34,143 nt of DNA from Planctomycetota bacterium (GCA_027624335.1 JAQBWV010000047.1:1-34143); one strand, 5' to 3'. Numbered from the stretch's first letter, positions 7,451 to 18,661 are shown. Notes: generated by a model not told the origin, from the sequence alone. Numbers and translations: made by a program.

Positions 7451-8865
7451 TAATGCCAGTGAACGACCATCTGCACGCCTTCGATAATGGATGTGCTGCC
7501 GAAAGCGGAGTTTCCGTCAACCGTCCACTCGGTGTACTCGGTGAAGAGTCGCACGTTTGGGGTGACCTGGGTTACCGCCCCGAGACTCCAGATGTTCTGT
7601 CGTCCCGCTGGGTGGGCATCGTAGCTGGCAGAGTAGACGCCGCGGTACTTCACCGGTCCGACGGTGTAGCCAGCTTCGGCTGAGAAACTGGTGATCCGGC
7701 TCGAAGGTCCTCCGGAAACGAGTCTTGTCGGAACAGTTCTGCCGTTAACCTGGAGAACTTCACCGCGCAGGTTGAGCGGGCCATTGAAGTAGTCGACGTC
7801 GGTTCCCAACACGGTTCGAGTGTCGTTCGCAAAACCGGGTACGTTGCTGTCGATCTCGCCGACAAGCCCCGAAATACCCCACGCCAGCGTTGAGTCGTCG
7901 GACAAGGTCCATTTCGGAGCCATCCGAAGTACGAGCGTGTTTCGTTCGTGGAGGCCGGCCACGCTCTCCGTATTGTGATTAGCCAGGCCGCCGTTCCAGG
8001 CTCCGTCGTGAAAGAAGAACTGAGCGACTGTGTCGACCGTCAGGTCGTCGCAGACCTCATGTTTCTTTTCCCACGAGAGACCGTAGTCCGCGTCCTGAAT
8101 GAAACCATCGAAGTACGGTGCGGTTCCGATGAAGCCGAGGTAGTAATCTAATCCGAATTTTGTGTTGATCAAACCGGCCTTGAGTATGCCGAGGTCATCG
8201 GATGAGTAGGACGCGTACGCTTCCAGAAACCAGAAGTTACTCGGGTAGTAAGACCGGTAAGGTTCGCCATCCCGGCCCGCATAGAAAACATAAGCACCAA
8301 TTTTACTGTCATCATCAAGCTTCACTTCGGGCTGTGCGACAACGTAGTAAGCGTAGGTGCCTCGAAAGCCGACAGCGCCATAGCCTCCGTTGCCGACTCC
8401 ACCGGTATCGATGTTCCACCAGTGCCAGCCACCGACGTTGACCGGGCAGTTGAACCAGTCCTTTGGCGCCAGGACGGTTTTCATTAACTCGTCAATCGGG
8501 TTTCCTTCTGGCAGGACGGACTTCGCATCGGCATCGAAGCGGAACCATGCGTCGGGATTGCAGTCTCCGATAGAAAGGCAACCGCCGTCGGTCGAGCAAC
8601 TCGCTGTTTCCGAGCAGCCACCAGTACGTTCGCCAGGAGGCGGGTTCGGGCAACAGTCGGTTTCGAAGAGCGCCTCAGCCACCACAGGAGTCACGACAGG
8701 CTGATCGAAAATTCGATCGATCTTCAGCTCGGTTGTATCCCTGACATCGGGAGTTTCCGTCTCTGGATGCACCACGTAATTATCTGTTTCGTCGGACAGA
8801 ACGGCGGATGCTCCCCCAAGGCTGATCGCTAGAACCCATGAAAGAATCGTTTTGCACTCGACCAT
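7447..8865 (-). CDS. Outer-membrane beta-barrel porin (BBP2/OmpL-like)
   Basis: The ATG at 8865 is chosen because a strong AGGAG lies seven bases upstream and it begins a signal peptide (MVECKTILSWVLAISLGGASA, residues 1-21). The longer upstream frame has no signal. The mature part starts with an acidic linker, then a Cys-rich stretch (about residues 70-102, with CC and repeated Cys-Gly/Ser), then a barrel of alternating aromatic strands (GTYAYYVVAQPEVKLD, DLGILKAGLINTKFGLDY and others). It ends in HWHY, an aromatic C-terminus as needed for BAM recognition. The function is probably passive solute uptake at the outer membrane. The family name is from pattern only. Its stop codon overlaps that of the convergent beta-propeller gene. 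Confidence 0.8.
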   Translation of the reverse strand: MVECKTILSWVLAISLGGASAVLSDETDNYVVHPETETPDVRDTTELKIDRIFDQPVVTPVVAEALFETDCCPNPPPGERTGGCSETASCSTDGGCLSIGDCNPDAWFRFDADAKSVLPEGNPIDELMKTVLAPKDWFNCPVNVGGWHWWNIDTGGVGNGGYGAVGFRGTYAYYVVAQPEVKLDDDSKIGAYVFYAGRDGEPYRSYYPSNFWFLEAYASYSSDDLGILKAGLINTKFGLDYYLGFIGTAPYFDGFIQDADYGLSWEKKHEVCDDLTVDTVAQFFFHDGAWNGGLANHNTESVAGLHERNTLVLRMAPKWTLSDDSTLAWGISGLVGEIDSNVPGFANDTRTVLGTDVDYFNGPLNLRGEVLQVNGRTVPTRLVSGGPSSRITSFSAEAGYTVGPVKYRGVYSASYDAHPAGRQNIWSLGAVTQVTPNVRLFTEYTEWTVDGNSAFGSTSIIEGVQMVVHWHY

Positions 8866-9170
8866 GTCCTTGCTCCTGAGAGGGATGCGGTGGCAGGCAT
8901 TCGGAAGGCAGAGAGGCCTTGTTCGAATGGCGCAACCGTATCGGTCTCTTTCGTCGCAATGCTTTGACCGATCCCAGCAGAAATAACGGTTGTCGTGATG
9001 GTCACCTGATGCAGACGTCGGAGGCACCGCGTGCGGTGAGTAGGGAAACATTCCCGATGAGTGAATCACGTTCGGTCGGCGAAGCGTTTCCGATTTGTGA
9101 AACAGTGCCGATTGTGTCGGACAGGCGAGGGATCAGTGTCGCGAGGACAGGCGGCGCTTACACGCGGTGG
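8866..9170. other. Intergenic region upstream of the porin
   Basis: This 305-bp gap lies between the P450 stop and the porin start, both on the minus strand. It must hold the porin promoter. A long in-frame extension of the porin frame covers about 200 bases of it but lacks a signal-peptide context and is rejected. I see no convincing terminator for the P450 gene or recognisable operator here. Confidence 0.35.
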
Positions 9171-10559
9171 TTATAGAGCCGTGAATTTTGCTTTCAGGCC
9201 GTTGGGCATCATGACGCCGAAGAAGAAGAACTGGTTGAACTTCTGCGCCGGGTTCAGGTCGATCTTTGAATTCAACAGCAAAGTTGCCAGGGCCAGCTTC
9301 GTGTAAAAGACGCCGTACTGCTGCCCGATGCACGCGCGAGGACCTCGACCGTACGGAAAGAAGTAACCGCTGCCGAGTGGGTTTTCTTCGGCCACACCTT
9401 TTTCCCAGCGGGAGGGGTCGAACTTCTCGGCCTGTGGCCAGTGGTGTGAGTACCTGTGTAAGTAGTAATTCGAAATGAACAGCATCGTGTTGCGGGGCAG
9501 AGTGTGTGCTCCCAGCTGGACTTCGCGGTCTTTCGCCGAGTTCCGCAGGTAAAGCGGCACGGCCGGGTAGTACCGCATGGCCTCGCGCAGAACAAAGTCC
9601 AGTTGCCGACATGAAAGCAGGGCATCAATGTCAAACGAGTCGGCATCGCCGAGATCCTTCTTCAGCGCGGTGACAAGTTTTTTGCATTCGTCCGGATGCT
9701 TCGCCAGCATGTACAAACTGGTGTTGATGGTGCTGGAGCCGGAGAAGACTCCGCCGAAGAAGTTGGTTGCCAGGGTCTCGGCCAGCACTGCGTCGGGCAG
9801 ATTCGCCCCATGGCAGAGTGCCTGGTTCAGCATGTCGGGGGCGCTGGCGTCGGGATTCCTGCGAGCCTCTTTGACGATTCGCTCGAACATGATGTACCAC
9901 TTGGAGCGTGCCGAGTAGAACCCTGGCCGCAGGGGTGGCAGGTTGAGCAGCGGCGGAATCCTGCACTGCATGCGCCGGTCTCCGGTGCGAGCCAGTGTCT
10001 GAAACCACTCGAAGACTTCGTCACCGAATATCCGACCCCAGAACGCCTGACTGAACGCGTGGAACGAGAGTTTCTGCATGTCCCGGTACAGGTCGATGGT
10101 CGACGAGGCCGACCGTTCGATGAACTTCTCGACGTCGTTCTTAATGACCTTCCGCAGAGGGGCGACCTGTTGAGCGAGCCATTGATCCTGATCCAATGTC
10201 GTGAATGGGTTCTCCGCGTGTCCCTTGCTCCAGCCTTTCCCGTAATTCGAGATGAACAGGCTGCCGCGCGTGATCACCGGAGCCAGCGCCTTGCACGGCG
10301 CATCTTTGTAGAAATTCGTCCAGCTTGATTCCAGAACTTCGCCGATAAGGGCGGGATCGTTCAGGACCAGCGCCGGTTGCCCAGCCATCCAGATCAGGGT
10401 GACACCACCGAACTCGTGGGCAAAGTCACAACACACTTCCCACGGCAGGCGACCGTCGAGAAACGCTCCGGCGTTTCCCATCGGGAATGAAGGCTCCGGT
10501 CCGGGAATTCCTTCGAACGCGCGGGCCTTGTGACCGTGCAGCAACTTAAACAGCCCCAT
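9171..10559 (-). CDS. Cytochrome P450
   Basis: The protein has 462 residues, the usual size for a soluble bacterial P450. The heme-binding loop FPYGRGPRACIG contains the thiolate Cys410. The K-helix ExxR is Glu326-Ala-Met-Arg329, and FDPSRW matches the PERF region. In the I-helix, where most P450s have (A/G)Gx(D/E)T, this one reads SGSST (273-277): the Thr is kept but the acid is Ser. That change is seen in P450s with unusual oxygen activation or substrates, so mono-oxygenase chemistry should not be assumed. No membrane anchor is seen. The start has AAAGG eleven bases upstream. It lies 66 bases downstream of the oxidoreductase gene on the same strand, so the two are probably co-transcribed. 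The substrate is unknown. Confidence 0.92.
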   Translation of the reverse strand: MGLFKLLHGHKARAFEGIPGPEPSFPMGNAGAFLDGRLPWEVCCDFAHEFGGVTLIWMAGQPALVLNDPALIGEVLESSWTNFYKDAPCKALAPVITRGSLFISNYGKGWSKGHAENPFTTLDQDQWLAQQVAPLRKVIKNDVEKFIERSASSTIDLYRDMQKLSFHAFSQAFWGRIFGDEVFEWFQTLARTGDRRMQCRIPPLLNLPPLRPGFYSARSKWYIMFERIVKEARRNPDASAPDMLNQALCHGANLPDAVLAETLATNFFGGVFSGSSTINTSLYMLAKHPDECKKLVTALKKDLGDADSFDIDALLSCRQLDFVLREAMRYYPAVPLYLRNSAKDREVQLGAHTLPRNTMLFISNYYLHRYSHHWPQAEKFDPSRWEKGVAEENPLGSGYFFPYGRGPRACIGQQYGVFYTKLALATLLLNSKIDLNPAQKFNQFFFFGVMMPNGLKAKFTAL

Positions 10560-10625
10560 CTTGAGTCGTGCCTTTCTGAATTGATTCCACAGACCCGCCG
10601 TGAGCCTTCAAAGGAATCTCAGTCG

Positions 10626-11882
10626 TTACCGCTTGGTCGTGACGTCTTTCCAGCGTGCGACCTGGCCCGATCGGATCGAGAGGTTCGCCAGGTGAGCGGC
10701 TGCGGCCGATCGAACGCCTTCTTCGGCTGGACAGGTCGTTTGTTTGCGGGACCGAACACATTCGACCCAGTTCGTCAGGTGGTGGAGCGCCCCGTCGACT
10801 TCGTCGTAGAAGTCCAGGCCGAGGATGTCTCGCGCTCCGTCGACGCGTTTCCGTGCTGCGACCTTGCTGTCCCGTTCCGGACGAACTTCGTAGCGACCTC
10901 GGTCGCAATAAAGGTTCGCTTCGGTTCCCAGAAAAGTGAGTGCAGCCCGGTTCTGGTGATTAATGAACGTGCCTTCGAAGTAGGCCTGCAGTTTCGAATC
11001 GGGATAATGCAACAGAGTCTGCACGGTGTCCGGCGTTTGCCACAGGTCCCTGGCGGCGAACTGGTCGCCGACGCTCATGGCCGTGGTCGGGTTGTCCATG
11101 TCGAGCATCCAGTAAGCGGTGTCGATCCAGTGGACCATCAGGTCAGTGAAGATGCCGCCACCAAAGTCCCAGAACCAGCGCCAGTTGCGGAAGCGGTACT
11201 CGTCGAACGGCTGATCAGGAGCGTTCCCCAGAAACTGTTTCCAGTTCACGCTGGCCGGATCGATGTTGTACTTCGGGCGGCTCCAGCGACTTTGATTTCG
11301 GTTCCAGGAAAGGTGAATCTTGTGGATCTGTCCAAGCTGACCGGATCGGAGAATTTCGCGCGCTTCCTGCAGGTGTGGCATGCTGCGCTGCTGAGTTCCT
11401 ACCTGAACGACGCGCTTGTGTTTGTTCTGAGCCTCAACAGCCGCCGCGCCTTCGCTCAGATCGTGAGTCAGCGGTTTCTCGACATAGACGTCCTTCCCGG
11501 CTTCGCACGCCGCGATCAGCATGGGAGTGTGCCAGTGATCTGGAGACCCGATGACCACGGCATCGATATCCGAACGATCCAGCAGACGACGGAAGTCAGT
11601 TCCTTCCTTGATCGCTTTCGGATCGGCCAGGGCGGCACCCTGGGACAGGTGTTCTTCCCAGATGTCACAGACGCCAGCAATGCGGACGCCGGGGATCAGC
11701 GGCAGTCTTTCCATGAGTCGGCGGCAGCGGCCACCGGTTCCGATACACGCCACATTGAGCGTGTCATTGGCCGCGTAACCTCGTGCGGTTTCGACAGAGA
11801 ATGCGGCGAGAGATGCAGCACTCGCCGCGAGGAATTCCCGACGACCAGTGCGACCAGCAAGTGGAGAGTTTGTTCCGGACAT
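10626..11882 (-). CDS. Tat-exported Gfo/Idh/MocA family oxidoreductase
   Basis: The protein has 418 residues. The N-terminus carries a twin-arginine signal (RREFLAASAASLAAFS, about residues 13-28), so it is exported folded. A Rossmann domain begins NVACIGTGGRCRRLM (the GxGxx nucleotide loop). The family motif EKPL lies in YVEKPLTHDLSEG, followed by VQVGTQQRS. The C-terminal alpha/beta domain has the WRWFWDFGGG segment common in planctomycete members, which are thought to act on sugars or sugar acids. The start at 11882 has AGGA about ten bases upstream. Its partner downstream is the P450; whether they share a pathway is unknown. Confidence 0.9.
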   Translation of the reverse strand: MSGTNSPLAGRTGRREFLAASAASLAAFSVETARGYAANDTLNVACIGTGGRCRRLMERLPLIPGVRIAGVCDIWEEHLSQGAALADPKAIKEGTDFRRLLDRSDIDAVVIGSPDHWHTPMLIAACEAGKDVYVEKPLTHDLSEGAAAVEAQNKHKRVVQVGTQQRSMPHLQEAREILRSGQLGQIHKIHLSWNRNQSRWSRPKYNIDPASVNWKQFLGNAPDQPFDEYRFRNWRWFWDFGGGIFTDLMVHWIDTAYWMLDMDNPTTAMSVGDQFAARDLWQTPDTVQTLLHYPDSKLQAYFEGTFINHQNRAALTFLGTEANLYCDRGRYEVRPERDSKVAARKRVDGARDILGLDFYDEVDGALHHLTNWVECVRSRKQTTCPAEEGVRSAAAAHLANLSIRSGQVARWKDVTTKR

Positions 11883-12158
11883 GGTTTCGCATCCTGATAG
11901 ACAAGTCGTTCGATTCAGGCCTGCATCCTCAGGCGTTCAGACGAGCATGAGCTTCGCGAATGGACGAATCAAGCCAGCGAACACCGAGTCGCGCGGAGTT
12001 TCGCAGCAAAAGCCTTCGCACTGCGTCATTCTGTCATACCGTCGCCTCCGGCAGGGGCAACGTCGTATCGACAGATCGGCAACCCGGCGTGACAATCCGA
12101 CGGGCAATGCAGGCAGCTGCCGTTGCAAATCATCAATTCTGACATGGGGGATCTCAGC

Positions 12159-12377
12159 ATGAAAATCAGCATTACCTACTGCGTACAGTGAGACTACACA
12201 CCTCAAGCCGCCGGTCTGGCGGATGCGATTCGAACAGCAACAGGTGTCGAAGCGGAAATGATCAAAGGCGGTGGCGGCGTCTTTGACGTCGTGGTTGATG
12301 GCGCTCTGATTTATTCAAAGCATGAGACAGATCGTTTCCCGACTGACGATGAGATTCTCAGTCAGTTGAGTCGCTGA
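12159..12377 (+). CDS. SelW/Rdx-family selenoprotein with in-frame UGA (Sec11)
   Basis: Reading TGA 12189-12191 as selenocysteine gives 72 residues starting MKISITYCVQU (Cys8-Val-Gln-Sec11), ending at TGA 12375-12377. This is the thioredoxin-like CxxU redox motif of the SelT/SelW/SelH (Rdx) family. The rest fits the family too: GGGGVFDVVVDG in the middle and YSKHETDRFPTDDEI near the C-terminus match the SelW pattern G-GGxF-V-dG-SK-rFP-ei. GGGGGA lies seven bases before the ATG; an in-frame ATG at 12144 is less well supported. A SECIS-like hairpin follows the UGA (separate entry). If the UGA were a true stop, the downstream 61 codons would have no reason to keep a family-consistent sequence. 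Such proteins are thought to be thiol-based redox proteins. Confidence 0.88.
12208..12222 (+). promoter_or_regulatory. Bacterial SECIS element (inside the selenoprotein gene)
   Basis: The hairpin CCGCC-GGTCT-GGCGG has a perfect 5-bp GC stem and a five-base apical loop. It starts 16 bases after the UGA (12191), so the loop begins after 21 bases. In E. coli fdhF the SelB-binding mini-helix lies in the same place, with the loop starting after 18 bases and also reading GGUCU; the G and U there contact SelB. The position and loop match are seen directly; SelB binding is inferred. Confidence 0.75.
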
Positions 12378-12431
12378 GGTCTCGCCAGGGATTTTCATCC
12401 GCGCGAGTGACTGATAATCTGATTTCAACAT

Positions 12432-12471
12432 CAGCCCGACCGCCGAACTTCCGAGTCGGGCTGCGTGTTTT
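12432..12471 (+). terminator. Rho-independent terminator after the selenoprotein gene
   Basis: The arms CAGCCCGAC (12432-12440) and GTCGGGCTG (12455-12463) form a perfect 9-bp stem with a 14-base loop. A short T-run (GTGTTTT) follows. It lies 54 bases past the stop codon, marking the selenoprotein as a monocistronic unit. Confidence 0.7.
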
Positions 12472-12929
12472 CGGGTTTGGACCACGGCCGCCGCTTACTC
12501 TCTCAAGTCGGTCGTTTAGTTGACGATTGTCGGCACCGCTGTTAGGTTCCCGCGACCTTCGACGCGTGATTTGCGCCGATTCCACGCGCTCCTGGATGAT
12601 CGCGTCGGCGTGGCGTCACATGTTGGGTTCCAGCCGGAATCTACGATCGCTCAGCGGCTTTCGTGACTTCCGGTTGTTTCAGTTATCGCATGATCCGGAC
12701 AAGTTGATGAGTCCGGGTCGGCTGCGCTGTTTCCGGAATTGGCTTAAAGCCATCCGGCTCCCGGAGTTAACTGGTGCCGCACAGGTTCCAGAGTTCACGT
12801 CGATGCAAATTTTTCAGTGACGAAGCAGCGGCTTGGATCGACGCTCCAGATGAGTCGCTGCAGGACGGAAAACAGTTACCGAAACGTTGTTTGAATAAGC
12901 CCGGAATGGGCTGGAGAGGTTTGATTTCC
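12472..12929 (+). other. Leader region of pyruvate phosphate dikinase
   Basis: This 458-bp gap lies between the terminator and the ppdK start. Frames open here (for example 12527-12820, and the 52-codon upstream extension of ppdK) have non-coding composition and no family resemblance. The region probably holds the ppdK promoter and a long 5' leader. No known riboswitch fold was recognised. Confidence 0.35.
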
Positions 12930-15689
<2,760 letters not shown>

Positions 15690-15719
15690 CAGTGTTCTTG
15701 TGACACGGAATCGCGTTTT

Positions 15720-15755
15720 GCGGGCGGGAGCCATTTGTTTCCCGCCCGCTTTTTG
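15720..15755 (+). terminator. Rho-independent terminator of ppdK
   Basis: The arms GCGGGCGGGA (15720-15729) and TCCCGCCCGC (15740-15749) form a perfect 10-bp GC stem with a 10-base loop, followed at once by TTTTTG. It lies 30 bases past the ppdK stop. Confidence 0.92.
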
Positions 15756-15833
15756 TGCGCTGCAGGGTTCTCCGAATCCGAAAACGCATTGCACTACTGC
15801 TCGACCGGCTATCGTCTTCGGCAGCCAGGTGCG

Positions 15834-16493
15834 TCAGTCGGCGGTCACGAATTCGTAATTCTGACCTCTTCGTGATGCCGGAGCCTCCAGTTCACGACCG
15901 GTGCAGAACGGCACCAGAGTCCGAGCGAACTGGCGGGCAATGATCTGGTGACCAATTCGGCCTGGATGCAGACGGTCGGGCAGCAGCGATTCGAGGTCAT
16001 GCCGAGAGACGAATTCGTCATACAGTTCGATCAGCGGAAGGGCGTACTTTTCGGCGACGCGTCTGACTGCTTCCGCGTAGGGATGCATCGTCTTCCACGC
16101 CGGCTGGCCGTTCTCGCAGACGTCGAGCCGCGGCGGCGGCGTGCAGAGAATTGGTCGAATGTCGATGTTGAGAGACTTCTCGGCGAGAAGCTCAAGGTTA
16201 GCTGCGTAACGCTCTGGAGAGTTGCGGCTTCGCGTTCCAGGCGGGCGGGCGTCGTTCAATCCCAGGGAAATCACGATGACATCCGGAGACAGTCTTGCGA
16301 CCATTCGGTCAAACCGCCTCACGGCGTATCCAGTGTCAGCCCCGTCGAGCGCGCTTGCCCGGACGTCCATCCGCGCTCCGGCACCTCGGAGCTCAGCTCT
16401 GAGAAGCGTGACATAGCACGACTCGTCGTCAACGCCGCTGAACCCAGTCCCAACGGTGACTGAATCTCCAAGAAGTAGTAACTGATCGTTCAT
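15834..16493 (-). CDS. SGNH/GDSL-family hydrolase
   Basis: The protein has 219 residues with the chosen ATG at 16493 (MNDQLLLLGDSVTVG), which fits the family's very short N-terminus and has GGGA ten bases upstream. A start 16 codons upstream at 16541 is possible but has no ribosome-binding site. Block I GDSVT gives the nucleophile Ser11, block III is GLNDARPPG (oxyanion Asn), and block V DRLHPG gives the Asp-His pair. No signal peptide is visible, so it is probably cytoplasmic. Members of this family deacylate lipids, thioesters or acetylated sugars; the substrate here is unknown. It converges on ppdK, with the ppdK terminator between them. Confidence 0.85.
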   Translation of the reverse strand: MNDQLLLLGDSVTVGTGFSGVDDESCYVTLLRAELRGAGARMDVRASALDGADTGYAVRRFDRMVARLSPDVIVISLGLNDARPPGTRSRNSPERYAANLELLAEKSLNIDIRPILCTPPPRLDVCENGQPAWKTMHPYAEAVRRVAEKYALPLIELYDEFVSRHDLESLLPDRLHPGRIGHQIIARQFARTLVPFCTGRELEAPASRRGQNYEFVTAD

Positions 16494-17020
16494 TCGACGT
16501 GCATCCCGGACAGGAATCGAAGAGGTGACCTGTGTGGACATGCACGAAGCGAGCCAGAATGAAGCGCCGAAAAATTAGCGACAGCGTAAGAGGTTCAAAT
16601 GAAATGGGTTACATGTTTCAAGAAATAGAAAAATGCAGTCAGCGCCGAACAGTATCGGCGCCGAACCCGGGCGTACCGCCAATTCTCGTCATGTCGATAT
16701 CTGGCTGAAGTGGCCCGCCCTTGGGCGCTGAATGGATTTACTCAACCAACTGACTCAGGAGCCGCCTGGCATACTTGTGCGGGCACTCGTATCGTCAAAT
16801 TCCACGACATCCGAGCGCGGGCTAAGAGTCTCGTGGGTAACTGCAGGTCATTGCTGTCGAAATCTGACGGCAACGCCAGCCGACAACGCAAGGAGGGGCC
16901 ACCAACATTTTGACAGAACGATGCGCGTTCGGAGTCTGCTCACGTAATCAACCAATGACTGTGTGAGACTGCCCGGCTTTCCTCGAAGCAATACGTCGGA
17001 AAGTCGAACTCGCTGTATTC
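16494..17020. other. Intergenic region without recognised genes
   Basis: About 0.5 kb lies between the SGNH hydrolase start and the MFS transporter stop, both on the minus strand. Small plus-strand frames (such as 16710-16913) have no family resemblance. The only structure noticed is a short inverted repeat, GCCCGCCCTTGGGCGC, near 16713-16729. The hydrolase promoter must lie in the right-hand neighbourhood of its start; no clear box was seen. Confidence 0.3.
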
Positions 17021-18322
17021 TTATTCGGCGGATGCTGTTTCAACTGCCTGGGCTTCGGGGCGGTCCCAGAAACACAGGAAGAAGATCGCCAGGACTGCCA
17101 GTGCAAACAACGCCGGTGTTTGCCAGACCGCTTGCCAGTTCACGACTCCATCGGTCGTATTCATTGTGACATGGGCAAAGAACAGCTTGGCTCCAATGCC
17201 CAGGCCGAGTCCTTGAGTGACAAGGACAAGGAAGCCCTGGGCCTGATTTCTGATCTCGCTGGTCGCCTTCTTGTCGACATAGATCATTCCGGTGACAAAG
17301 AAGAAGTCGTAGCAAATGCCATGCAGGATGACGCCCAGCAGGATCATCCACGTCACCTGGTCGGTGGCTCCGATGGCGAAAAGACTGTAACGCAGCACCC
17401 AGGCTCCCATGCCGGCAATGAGCATCCATTTGACACCCAGCCGGACGAAGAACAGCGGCATTGTCACCATGAAGAATATTTCGGACATCTGCCCAAAGCT
17501 CATCGTAAATGTCGCGCTTTCATTGACCACTGCATTTGACGCTTCAACAAACGTTCGGGCGAATGCGTAGTAGCCAGCCAGCGGAATGCAGAGCAGAAAC
17601 GAGCACAGCATGAAGACCGCGTAGCTCGGGCTCTTGAATAACCGGAGTGAATCTGTGCCGAGAATCTGTCCGATTGAGGGCTTAGTTCCTTTGGATTGAG
17701 GGGGCGTGTGCGGTAGTGAGAAGCAGTAAAACCCCAGCAGAACGCCCGCCCCGCCTGCCATGTAAAACTGCATGGCTGACGAGTCTTTTCCGGGAAGAAA
17801 GCTGACAGCAATGTTGCCCGCGATCCAGCCAATGGTGCCTGCGACGCGAATGATGGGGAACTGTTTTTCCTGATTGTCGAGGTTGTGAAACGAGAGGCTG
17901 GTCGTCAGTCCAAGAGTCGGCATGAAGCAAAGCATGTGGAGCAGGAGCAGCAGGATTAGCGGCTGCCCGAAAGCCGGCAGATCGTGCAGCACCAGAGTGT
18001 AAAACAGTGAGGCGTCTTCCGGAGCAGCCGGCAACGTAAATGCCTGTGCCACCGCCGGCGCCGCTATCAGTGCGAGGCCTCCGATGATGTGAAGCACGCC
18101 CAGCACCCGCTCCGTCGCAAAGAAGCGATCCGCGATCATCCCGAGGAAGAATGGTGCAATGATCGCGGCGATCGGGCCGACCGTGTACGCCGCGCCCGTA
18201 ACATCCATCATTTTCATGGCGTCGAAGAAGCCTGTCATCGAAACGTAATAGCCGCCCCAGACGAAGAACTGGAGAAACATCATGGCGGAGAGCCGGGGAG
18301 CTATCATCGACTTGGATTGCAT
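17021..18322 (-). CDS. MFS transporter, nucleoside:H+ symporter (NupG-like) family
   Basis: The protein has 433 residues with about 12 membrane segments. The ATG at 18322 (MQSKSMIAPRLSAMMFLQFF) has AAAGG nine bases upstream and starts right before TM1; the longer frame is rejected. Features that resemble the NupG/XapB family are the N-terminal LSAMMFLQFFVWGGYYVSM, the loop GMIADRFFATERVLGVLHI between TM2 and TM3, NQEKQFPIIRVAGTIGWI around TM5, and YDFFFVTGMIYVDKKA near TM10-11. Substrates of this family are nucleosides and related compounds; planctomycete members are many and mostly untested. The gene faces away from the pilin-like gene and shares the intergenic region with it. Confidence 0.88.
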   Translation of the reverse strand: MQSKSMIAPRLSAMMFLQFFVWGGYYVSMTGFFDAMKMMDVTGAAYTVGPIAAIIAPFFLGMIADRFFATERVLGVLHIIGGLALIAAPAVAQAFTLPAAPEDASLFYTLVLHDLPAFGQPLILLLLLHMLCFMPTLGLTTSLSFHNLDNQEKQFPIIRVAGTIGWIAGNIAVSFLPGKDSSAMQFYMAGGAGVLLGFYCFSLPHTPPQSKGTKPSIGQILGTDSLRLFKSPSYAVFMLCSFLLCIPLAGYYAFARTFVEASNAVVNESATFTMSFGQMSEIFFMVTMPLFFVRLGVKWMLIAGMGAWVLRYSLFAIGATDQVTWMILLGVILHGICYDFFFVTGMIYVDKKATSEIRNQAQGFLVLVTQGLGLGIGAKLFFAHVTMNTTDGVVNWQAVWQTPALFALAVLAIFFLCFWDRPEAQAVETASAE

Positions 18323-18632
18323 GAGAAAGGCCTTTCCCAACGTACTTCGGTGAAGCGAAGGATCAATTGTCCGAGTGAGCAAGGGCACCTTGTCAGAACC
18401 TGGAATTCGGGCGCGTTCGCCCCAGTCCCGATGCGTGATAATGAAGATGCGTCAGCAGCCATCGATTTCGATCATCGCGACTCAGCTATGCGTCAGCAAG
18501 TCACGACCGAGGCCAGAATTTGCCGGTTGGTGTCGCTCCTGAATCGCGATGGTGGCCTGCTTTGTGTTGTAAGTCAGTTGTGTCGTCGCCCGCATAATTA
18601 TGATAATCTGCGTAGTCTGCACAGTTTACATG
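18323..18632. other. Divergent intergenic region, left part
   Basis: This stretch lies between the divergent MFS transporter and the promoter of the pilin-like gene. It contains no credible gene. The right part (18590-18665) is markedly AT-rich compared with its surroundings, which fits a strong promoter zone. Confidence 0.35.
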
Positions 18633-18661
18633 TTGACTATAATCCTCATAGTCCCTATTTT
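18633..18661 (+). promoter_or_regulatory. Candidate sigma-70 promoter with an inverted repeat in its spacer
   Basis: TTGACT (18633-18638) and TATTTT (18656-18661) are separated by 17 bases, a good sigma-70 arrangement, 67 bases before the pilin-like start codon. A perfect 6-bp inverted repeat, GACTAT (18635-18640) and ATAGTC (18648-18653), overlaps the -35 box and spacer, so it could be an operator. TATAAT also occurs at 18637-18642 but without a matching -35. Confidence 0.4.

Noticed and set aside
10530-11897. 455-codon plus-strand frame opposite the Gfo/Idh/MocA gene
   Set aside because: The minus-strand gene has a Tat signal, a nucleotide-binding loop and EKPL. The plus-strand frame is an antisense shadow.
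12189-12191. TGA as a genuine stop or nonsense mutation in a SelW pseudogene
   Set aside because: The codon sits exactly at the Sec position of CxxU, the downstream frame is intact with family motifs, and a SECIS-like hairpin follows.
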